Assembly (NCBI GenBank): GCA_004555425.1
Contig: SFID01000092.1
Location: forward strand, 1 to 12,556
Direction of reading: 5' to 3'
DNA from: Bacteroidales bacterium
GTDB lineage: Bacteria > Bacteroidota > Bacteroidia > Bacteroidales > Bacteroidaceae
Length of the DNA: 12,556 nucleotides
Made by a program: the position numbers and the translations under genes. The notes under the pieces are model-generated. The model saw only the letters and a program-made list of their open reading frames with translations. It did no database searches and was not told the origin of the DNA. Below, piece after piece: positions 7,901 through 12,556 of the stretch. How positions within the stretch are numbered: the stretch's first letter is position 1; every line of letters begins with the position of its first letter.

Positions 7901-10572
7901 TTCGCCTTTACGACCAGTCGCTTGACGCTTTCGGACGCACGCAGTGGGCTTTCCGCGGCATGGACTTCTATCGCCGCCCCATCTACACCCAATGGCGGAC
8001 GGTCGGCAACTCCACCCTGATGGGCAGTTGGGTAGGCCCGAATACCAACTGGGACGCTGCCGCGCTCCATTTCTCCGATTGGAACCTGCCTGCCTATTAC
8101 AAGCAATACAGACCGTACGGCAGTGCGCGCATCTTCACCAGCAACTTTGTCAGTACGCCCAGGCTGCGGCCCGCCATTCAACTGTCCAAGGGTGCCACGG
8201 CCGATGCTGGCGAGCGCGTGACGGAAGCCACGATGGCGCCTGCCGAAGGGGCTGTTGCCGAGGATAAGTCTGCTTCCACCCAAGCCGTTGCGCCGCGCAC
8301 CAACTTTGCCGAAACGGCGCTCTTCACCACCTCCCTGCGCACAGATGCCCAGGGCGAAGTCAGCCTTGCCTTTACGCTGCCGCAGCGTCTGACATCGTGG
8401 CGCTTTGAAGCCTTGGCCCACACCGCAGCGATGGACAACGGGCGCATGGATACGGTGGCTGTGGCCCGCAGAATGCTGATGGTGCAGCCCGCCCTGCCGC
8501 GCTTTGTCCGTGCGGGCGATGAAGTGGCCTTGCCCGTGACGGTTGATAATCTGAGCAGCACGCACCAGCGCGTCAAGGTGCTGTTCCAGTTGCTCCGCGC
8601 CGCCAACGAGGAGGTGCTCTTCAGCGAGCAGCGCACCGTTGACCTCGCCGCTGCCGGCCACACCGCCCTTACCTATATATATAAGGTACCTCAGACAACG
8701 GAGAGCGACCAATGGATTGTCCGCGTGACGGGTCAGAGTGCTGAATATGCCGATGGTGAGGAGCACCTCTTGCCTGTGCTGAGCAGCAATGTGGAGGTGG
8801 CGCGCAGCCTGCCCTTCACCGTGCAGCCCGGTGCTTCGCAGACGCTCCGCCTCGACACCCTCTGGAACGGCAAGGGCGCCATCCGTCCCACGCTCACCCT
8901 CGAAACCGTGGCCAATCCCGTATGGTACGCCGTGGATGCCCTGCCCACACTTATGGAGCGCCAGCCCCTTTCCGCCAACGACTGGGCCACGCGCCTCTAC
9001 ACCCTTTGCCTGTCGCAGCACATCGCTTCCACCTATCCCGCCGTGCGCGAGGCCATCGTTCAGGCTGCCGTTGCCGATAGCACCCTGCCCACCTTGCGCG
9101 GCGAAGGTCTCAATGCCGCCACGCCCTGGCTCCGTGCCGCCGACCGCGAACGCTTGCGCCGTGAGGCCCTCCTCGACCTCTTCGATGCGAACACCTTCCT
9201 GGCCCATCAGGCTACGGCCCTCGACCACCTGCGCGGCCTCCAGACTGCCGAAGGTGGCTGGCCGTGGTTCCGCGGTATGCAGCCCAACCTCCACACCACG
9301 CTCGAGGTGGCCATCCTCTTGGTGCGCAATCCGCTCTATGCCCAATCCAATGATTGCCGCGCGATGGTCAAGAAAGCCTATCCCTACCTCCACAACGAGA
9401 TGGCTCGAATGGTTGAACATGCCAAGAAGGCCAACCGCAAACAGCCCCTTGTCGTCATCCCCACAACGACAGCCCTGCGCTATCTCTACCTCTGCACGCT
9501 TCTCAACAAGGACCTCGATGCCACCAACCGCTACCTCTTCGATGCTGTCCGCCAAGAGAACGCCAGCCTGAATATCTACGAGAAATCGCTCCTCGCCATC
9601 GTTCTCCAGGGCAACAACGAGCCCGAGGCCGCCGCCCGCCTGGCCGCCAGTCTCCTTGACTACACGGTGTCCAGTCCCGAGATGGGCCGCTGGTACGACA
9701 CGCAGCGTGCGCCGCTCTCCTCGTCCAACTACCGCTTTGCCGCGCAGGTGGCCGCCATTGAGGCCCTCAGCGAGGCTGGCAAGAACTACGAGCAGCCTGT
9801 CCGCGAGATGAAGCAATGGATTGCCCAGTCCTGGCGCACCACGCAGGGCAGGAGCAACGCCCTGACGGCCGATATGACCTACGCCGTGCTCTTGGGAAGA
9901 ACCACGAACGATTTCCCTGCCTCTGCCGATGTCCTGATGACCCTTCGGGTGGACTGCCAGATTCTGGATGCCCCCGCCGCATCGGCTGCTCAGGGTGTCG
10001 AGGGCCGCACGCGCCGCGTCTATGACGCCGCCTCTGCTCCCGCGCTCTTCAAGGCGAAGAACGCCACTCTCACCGTCCGCACCACGGGCGAGGAACAAGG
10101 GTGGGGCAGTGCCGTTGCCACCTTCACGCAACCGCTCGCGGCCGTAGAGCCTGCCGCTGCTGGCCTCTCTGTGCAGCGCTCGTTGCAGGTGTGGCGCGCA
10201 GGCAGTTGGCAACCGCTGGCCGAGGGCGAACTGCTCCGCGTGGGTGACCGCGTGCGCCAAGTATTCCGCCTCCGTGCCGACCGCGACTTCGACTTCGTTT
10301 GCCTCACAGCCCATCGCCCCGCCTGCTTTGCCCCAGCCAAAGCCCTGAGCGGCTATTCCTGCGCGGGCAGCCTGTGGGCCTATCGCGCCGTCTTTGATAC
10401 GGAGACGCAATGCTACTTTGAGCACATGGCCAAAGGCAACCACGAATACACAGAGGAATACTACGTAGACCGCCCCGGCACCTACCGCCAAGGTCTCAGC
10501 CGCATAGCCAGCCTGTACGCCCCCGAGTACTGCGGCCACAGTGCCGATGGCGTAGTCAAAGTAGGAAAATAA
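4996..10572 (+). CDS. Alpha-2-macroglobulin family protein lacking the thioester motif
   Basis: This is a very large (1858 residues) exported protein. ATG 4996 is chosen over the in-frame ATG at 4810 because it gives a signal peptide (MKIRLIPFFLFALLALPLAA, cut near residue 20), sits after an A-rich leader, and avoids a 154-nt overlap with the previous gene. No lipobox cysteine is seen, so it should be periplasmic. Regions in order: helical N-terminus to about 290; MG1-like (VYPGDSLRVSL near 305); a regulatory-like beta domain near 410-450; MG2 with TDRAIYRPGQQV near 512; further MG domains from about 606; the A2M signature ETALF to LTSWRFEALAHT (about 1105-1145); the complement-like helical barrel (about 1316-1620, with GGWPWFRGM); and a C-terminal MG domain ending in APEYCGHSADG. 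At residues 1326-1329 the expected CxEQ reads SAND, so covalent trapping is unlikely. Family members are thought to inhibit proteases or scaffold the envelope. pbpC, a frequent A2M neighbour, is not in the window. Confidence 0.93.
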   Translation: MKIRLIPFFLFALLALPLAAQSYDKQWQQVDRLVNNNDQPKQALALVRQIHQRALSEKNDAQLLRSAAAWVQLSGILSPDSAALSVQQMEQIAQGETRAVEHALWCATLGQLLIKETGDTAKVSRGKRYLCEAVSDVNALGKAKAADYLPLFVIGKDSRHYGKDVLHIVVRTVGNCTQIPVSARRDAYARALNYYRQMGNRPATYLVKLDSINLGGGYPKDGGYQELQALQQLAREYRDLALNVHTYLSFLDFNGKACAPDSLLLALAREGYDLYKKEKQARPLQQYIKAKENPSVQFTTSTDLVYPGDSLRVSLTGKNYRQIRLQLYHTTLTGQQVAERSEQADGNDKYIRRALKGCAVDVKKNHAAAVAWQELRDTLAVPLDREGIYALRITVDGHAQPLKLVYVSRVRTLQIATGNDQLRLVVVDGRSGVPLPDASVVLLDEDGKQLSAHTAATDCTFTLSVPFAARWLVARSGSDAFSRPDESVSYGHSRFYSSQTSTASATRINAFTDRAIYRPGQQVHFGGVVFTQKGDSVSVATPYEAKARLVNANGKEVAAINVFADEMGSFSGSFNLPKATLPGYFGISIKGQDGTQTYQTFRVEEYKRPSFTAEIQAPTADYQLGDTLRLEGTARTYTGLPVAGARVQWTANRSVWFRVESEDPVQSGEAITDAEGRFTLPVYLMASERERGTYLYNQFFFDVRCTVTSDGGETAEAQRTVQASTQKAMLADTWPERVCRETLPRQQFTCLGAAGQQLAHTVVYRLWQQQKDASGKMVDRTCVLTDSVATGAAFLPAVLSALPSGRYRWDAWIEGQPSARLSKAFTLFGETDTRPADAQPFFVYTRHTAQRDSAVVLVGTSAPKAELYYAFFADNKLCAFQHFPMCDSLARFDLLYRQEYGESARACFALMVDGQFHHYEADIVRPAPDKRLVLRWSTFRSSLTPGANEEWRLRITHPDGRPADAALMVRLYDQSLDAFGRTQWAFRGMDFYRRPIYTQWRTVGNSTLMGSWVGPNTNWDAAALHFSDWNLPAYYKQYRPYGSARIFTSNFVSTPRLRPAIQLSKGATADAGERVTEATMAPAEGAVAEDKSASTQAVAPRTNFAETALFTTSLRTDAQGEVSLAFTLPQRLTSWRFEALAHTAAMDNGRMDTVAVARRMLMVQPALPRFVRAGDEVALPVTVDNLSSTHQRVKVLFQLLRAANEEVLFSEQRTVDLAAAGHTALTYIYKVPQTTESDQWIVRVTGQSAEYADGEEHLLPVLSSNVEVARSLPFTVQPGASQTLRLDTLWNGKGAIRPTLTLETVANPVWYAVDALPTLMERQPLSANDWATRLYTLCLSQHIASTYPAVREAIVQAAVADSTLPTLRGEGLNAATPWLRAADRERLRREALLDLFDANTFLAHQATALDHLRGLQTAEGGWPWFRGMQPNLHTTLEVAILLVRNPLYAQSNDCRAMVKKAYPYLHNEMARMVEHAKKANRKQPLVVIPTTTALRYLYLCTLLNKDLDATNRYLFDAVRQENASLNIYEKSLLAIVLQGNNEPEAAARLAASLLDYTVSSPEMGRWYDTQRAPLSSSNYRFAAQVAAIEALSEAGKNYEQPVREMKQWIAQSWRTTQGRSNALTADMTYAVLLGRTTNDFPASADVLMTLRVDCQILDAPAASAAQGVEGRTRRVYDAASAPALFKAKNATLTVRTTGEEQGWGSAVATFTQPLAAVEPAAAGLSVQRSLQVWRAGSWQPLAEGELLRVGDRVRQVFRLRADRDFDFVCLTAHRPACFAPAKALSGYSCAGSLWAYRAVFDTETQCYFEHMAKGNHEYTEEYYVDRPGTYRQGLSRIASLYAPEYCGHSADGVVKVGK

Positions 10573-10698
10573 GGAAAGGCCAAAGGCCAAAAATGCACCC
10601 TGCGCCAAAGGAAAATGCACCAAGGGTCAAAGGCGCAGAGCCAATTATAAACTACAAATTCTAAATGCTAAATTAAAGAATCCAACCCGCCCATTTTG
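10573..10698. other. Short intergenic segment after the A2M gene
   Basis: It contains purine-rich near-repeats (AAATGCACC at 10591 and 10613, CCAAAGG variants) and a weak 7-bp stem CTGCGCC/GGCGCAG (10600-10606 with 10632-10638) around a 25-nt loop. No U-tract follows, so this is not a convincing terminator. The rest is AT-rich up to the MITE end at 10699. Confidence 0.35.
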
Positions 10699-10986
10699 GT
10701 AACTACTCAGGTGGTTGCAAAGCAATGTACCACACCTTGCTTGAAGGCGTTTGGCTCAGCGGTATTGGGCGTATGGCCGTGGTGAGAAATGTATCGCACC
10801 TTGCTTGGTGTGAGTAAGGTGTTGGTTCTCATAGAAAAAGCAATGTACCGCACGTTGCTTGTGGGCGTGTGGCTCAGCGGAAATGTTGGCTCATTGATAA
10901 CTACTTCAAAGAGTACAAACATCTGAAAACCGCTGAGCCACACGTTGCGAGCAACGTTGCAATTAAAAAACGACCTGAGTAGTTAC
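10699..10986. mobile_element. Composite 288-bp MITE R5 with four hairpin cores
   Basis: The ends are perfect 14-bp inverted repeats, GTAACTACTCAGGT (10699-10712) and ACCTGAGTAGTTAC (10973-10986), identical to those of R4. Inside lie three minus-oriented cores (about 10722-10762, 10785-10810, 10841-10880) and one plus-oriented core (10934-10957). The flanks are CCATTTTG on the left and CCAATTTTG on the right, an 8-bp duplication if one inserted A is allowed. The right core is cut short: relative to R1 about 26 nt are missing after GCAACGT. No protein is encoded; a 78-codon minus-strand frame is translated repeat. Confidence 0.75.
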
Positions 10987-11010
10987 CCAATTTTGCCCAT
11001 TCGACCTAGC

Positions 11011-11083
11011 AAAATCCGCCTAAACATTTCATTATCAAGCACCAAATCCTGCTGCAATGAAATGTTAAAAAGGCGGATTTTTT
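11011..11083 (+). terminator. Long terminator-like hairpin with U-tract
   Basis: AAAATCCGCCT (11011-11021) pairs with AGGCGGATTTT (11071-11081), and AAACATTTCATT (11022-11033) pairs with AATGAAATGTT (11056-11066), with a 4-A bulge at 11067-11070 and a 22-nt loop. On the plus strand the right arm runs into six T (11078-11083). On the minus strand the other arm also ends in TTTT, so it may work both ways. It is the first good terminator after the A2M operon, about 440 nt beyond the stop with the R5 element in between. Confidence 0.55.
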
Positions 11084-11303
11084 GTTTTCCACCGTCTGGC
11101 GTGAAAAAACAAGGCGAAAAGCGGGCTGCGGATGCCGCCCCGGAGAGCGGACGAACCATCCCGAAAGCCCCTAGCGGTGGGCAAAGTCAAAGGGAAAGGG
11201 GGAAGGAGCGCAAGTTCCCGTGCTGGGGTCGCCGCGGGGGTGAAAAAACGGGCCAAAATGAGGCCTCCAAAATGTTAAATCTGTGATAATTAGGCACAAC
11301 GTA
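11084..11303. other. Intergenic region between hairpin and rlpA promoter
   Basis: No credible gene. The decamer GTGAAAAAAC occurs at 11101-11110 and 11240-11249, each followed by a similar AAGGCGAAAA or GGGCCAAAAT stretch, a loose direct repeat 139 nt apart. AAAATGTTAAAT at 11269-11280 echoes the arms of the dyads at 387-420 and 11059-11068 and lies about 25 nt upstream of the promoter. Confidence 0.35.
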
Positions 11304-11335
11304 TTTGGCAGTCTTGCGGAGATTACTTATATTTG
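11304..11335 (+). promoter_or_regulatory. Promoter of rlpA
   Basis: TTTG (11304-11307), a 20-nt spacer, and TATATTTG (11328-11335) match the Bacteroidetes consensus TTTG-N19-21-TAnnTTTG completely. The predicted start is near 11342, giving a leader of about 233 nt before the rlpA ATG. Confidence 0.6.
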
Positions 11336-11341
11336 CTGAGC

Positions 11342-11574
11342 AAACCAACGGAGGAAACGCCCTCGCGAAGCATCGAAAATGCCTCCCTTTTGGGCAAAAA
11401 TCCCGTCCGCCCCAGCGCGGCACACACACCCACGGCGCGCACGCAGCCTTTGCAGGTACACAAAACATTCGGTCGGGCACTTTCACCTCTCCTGCAAGGC
11501 GCTCCCGCTTCTTCTTCCGAAGACACACCTATTATATATAGGAGTAGCGCCGCCTCCGTTCAAAGACAATAGAA
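11342..11574 (+). other. Long 5' leader of rlpA
   Basis: The predicted untranslated leader is about 233 nt, long for this gene type. It contains a possible stem GCCTTTGCAGG (11446-11456) with CCTGCAAGGC (11491-11500) and a small dyad CCTAT/ATAGG at 11528-11542. I recognise no riboswitch class. Short frames through it overlap each other in several phases and look spurious. A second promoter close to 11575 would make the leader shorter, but none is evident. Confidence 0.35.
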
Positions 11575-12168
11575 ATGACAAATAACAAAACTTTTCAGAG
11601 AGTAATCATCGCAGTCGTTGGCCTCGTGCTGACATTCACCTTCCAGAGCGCACAGGCCGAAGAGGTACTGACGGGCAAGGCTTCCTTCTACGGAAACAAA
11701 TTCCACGGTCGAAAGACCAGCAGTGGTGCACTCTACCACCGCGACAGCCTCACCTGCGCACACAAGACCCTTCCCTTCGGCACGCTCCTCAGAGTGCGCA
11801 ACGTGAAGAATGGTCGCGAGGTAATTGTCAAGGTGACGGACCGCGGCCCCTTCGTCAAGGGACGCATCGTGGACCTTTCATTGGCCGCCGCCCGCGAACT
11901 GGATATGCTCTCCTCGGGCGTAGCCAATGTAGAAGCCACCTTCGTCAAGCGAGTGACACCCCGCAAGAAAGGCGAACATACACCCAAGTTCCGCCTCATC
12001 CAGTCTCAGAAGGCACAGTTCAAGGCGCCCAATATGGCACTGAGCCTGCCCGCTCATCAACTGCCCAAACCCTCGGGCATCAAAGTTACCTATCAGCCGG
12101 GTCAATGGACCGTTTTTAACGGCCAGCCCACAGCCATGGTCAAGATACCCAGTAAGAAAAACAAGTAA
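11575..12168 (+). CDS. rlpA: RlpA family protein (DPBB fold, septal ring lytic transglycosylase-like)
   Basis: This 197-residue exported protein has a signal peptide at residues 1-28 (cut after SAQA), a double-psi beta-barrel at about 33-115, and a basic, low-complexity C-terminus of about 80 residues without a SPOR domain. The RlpA signature is clear: GKASFYGNKFHGRKTSSG, LTCAHKTLPFGT, then VTDRGPFVKGRIVDLS. RlpA of Pseudomonas cleaves peptide-free glycan at the septum using a Glu, a His and an Asp. By spacing these correspond here to A52, H63 and D89, so the Glu is replaced. It may therefore be inactive, use another residue, or be a Bacteroidetes variant. The absence of SPOR suggests it is not recruited to septal denuded glycan by that route. 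It is monocistronic, with its own promoter and terminator. Confidence 0.88.
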   Translation: MTNNKTFQRVIIAVVGLVLTFTFQSAQAEEVLTGKASFYGNKFHGRKTSSGALYHRDSLTCAHKTLPFGTLLRVRNVKNGREVIVKVTDRGPFVKGRIVDLSLAAARELDMLSSGVANVEATFVKRVTPRKKGEHTPKFRLIQSQKAQFKAPNMALSLPAHQLPKPSGIKVTYQPGQWTVFNGQPTAMVKIPSKKNK

Positions 12169-12227
12169 GTACAACCCCAAAACAACAAGTGCCGACTATA
12201 ACAACACAAACTATACTATATTTCATG

Positions 12228-12265
12228 AGGGAGACAGCCCAAACGAGGGTTGCCTCCCTTTTTTT
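12228..12265 (+). terminator. Rho-independent terminator of rlpA
   Basis: AGGGAG (12228-12233) pairs with CTCCCT (12254-12259) and CAGCCC with GGGTTG inside it, around the loop AAACGA with one A/C mismatch. Seven T follow (12259-12265). It lies 60 nt after the rlpA stop on the same strand. Confidence 0.85.
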
Positions 12266-12297
12266 GTCGGTTGCGAGTTTCGGTGTTGCAAAAGGTT

Positions 12298-12436
12298 GGT
12301 GAGCGTATGGAGTTTGTTCTCATTGAACTCATTGAGAAAGTAATGTACCGCACGTTGCTTGCAACGTGTGGCTCAGAGAATTTGAGGAGTTCAATGAGAA
12401 CGAACTCCGTACTCACGCCTTGCAAGGTGCGGTACT
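12298..12436. repeat. Copy R6: hairpin core nested in 33-nt inverted arms, plus a second core
   Basis: The arms 12298-12330 and 12387-12419 are inverted copies matching at 28 of 33 positions, with the inner 15 (GTTCTCATTGAACTC) perfect. Between them sits a canonical core at 12348-12371 (CCGCACGTTGC, TT, GCAACGTGTGG). A second, variant core with the palindrome CCTTGCAAGG follows within 12414-12436. The left arm and core are homologous to 10797-10865 of R5. No GTAAC end bounds this module on the left. Confidence 0.65.
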
Positions 12437-12454
12437 TTCACGGTACCCGAAATA

Positions 12455-12468
12455 GTAACTACTCAGGT
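12455..12468 (+). repeat. Isolated GTAACTACTCAGGT end of the MITE family
   Basis: The 14 bases match the left ends of R4 and R5 exactly. What follows (GTTGTTT and AAACAAC pairing near 12467-12487) does not resemble the interior of those copies and the partner end is not in the window, so this is either the start of a different element, perhaps the autonomous one, or a solo end. No gene is visible from 12469 to 12556. Confidence 0.55.
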
Positions 12469-12556
12469 TGTTTTCTTTGCAAACAACTCCCAACTAAGTT
12501 TTAGGCCCAAGTTCAGGTTAGAAAGACAAAAACCAAGATAAACCCCTTGAAGAGTC

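Noticed and set aside
4960..10623. An uninterrupted 1887-codon ORF antisense to the whole A2M gene
   Set aside because: It is codon-aligned with the sense gene, so it stays open simply because TTA, CTA and TCA codons are absent from the sense frame, as expected from the strong GC bias. The product has no family features. The YbhN-like gene shows the same codon-aligned shadow (3980-4948).
10600..10638. Stem CTGCGCC/GGCGCAG as terminator of the A2M gene
   Set aside because: The loop is 25 nt and no T-run follows on the plus strand, so a purine-rich near-repeat is a sufficient explanation.
10945..11286. Plus-strand 113-codon ORF after R5
   Set aside because: It starts inside the repeat, reads through a terminator-like hairpin and has a low-complexity basic composition without recognisable domains.
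11305..11585. Several short plus-strand ORFs in the rlpA leader
   Set aside because: They overlap in different frames, and the one at 11305 uses a TTG that is part of the -33 box. None has family resemblance.
1..12556. CRISPR array, tRNA or rRNA genes
   Set aside because: The repeats are dispersed, inverted and unevenly spaced, with no regular spacers or cas genes. I found no cloverleaf or rRNA-like segment by eye.

Overview
The window looks like a Bacteroidales chromosome, perhaps Prevotellaceae. Three things point there: gene families typical of the phylum (a Wzx-like flippase, a large MG2-type alpha-2-macroglobulin, an RlpA without a SPOR domain), TAnnTTTG-type -7 promoter boxes with TTTG about 20 nt upstream, and A-rich rather than Shine-Dalgarno start regions. 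The genes are GC-rich; the spaces between them are AT-rich and crowded with repeats. The genus assignment is inference.

Layout: 1-114 is the right part of a dispersed repeat. 115-510 is AT-rich, has no convincing gene, and carries a minus-strand promoter followed at once by an intrinsic terminator (a possible ~45-nt RNA or attenuated leader) and a 14-bp dyad. 511-615 is a small element with perfect 23-bp inverted ends. After a degenerate repeat and a promoter box comes a translationally coupled pair: a MOP-superfamily flippase (742-2187) and an M16 zinc peptidase (2184-3434). 3435-3988 holds an old repeat remnant and an intact 185-bp MITE (3554-3738). The next operon is a YbhN/UPF0104 (LPG synthase TM-like) membrane protein (3989-4963) followed 32 nt later by a 1858-residue alpha-2-macroglobulin (4996-10572) whose thioester motif is replaced. 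10699-10986 is a composite copy of the same MITE family, then a terminator-like hairpin, a good promoter, a ~240-nt leader and rlpA (11575-12168) with a clear terminator. The right edge (12298 onward) holds more repeat modules.

All five genes fit an envelope theme: lipid-linked glycan flipping, proteolysis, a membrane protein of a lipid-modification or flippase superfamily, a periplasmic A2M scaffold and a peptidoglycan-acting RlpA. They form three transcription units rather than one system.

The most notable signal is the repeat family. Its members have GTAACTACTCAGGT inverted ends. One copy is flanked by a perfect 8-bp duplication, which matches IS66-type transposition. They carry one or more hairpin cores whose sequence varies between copies in ways that keep base pairing.
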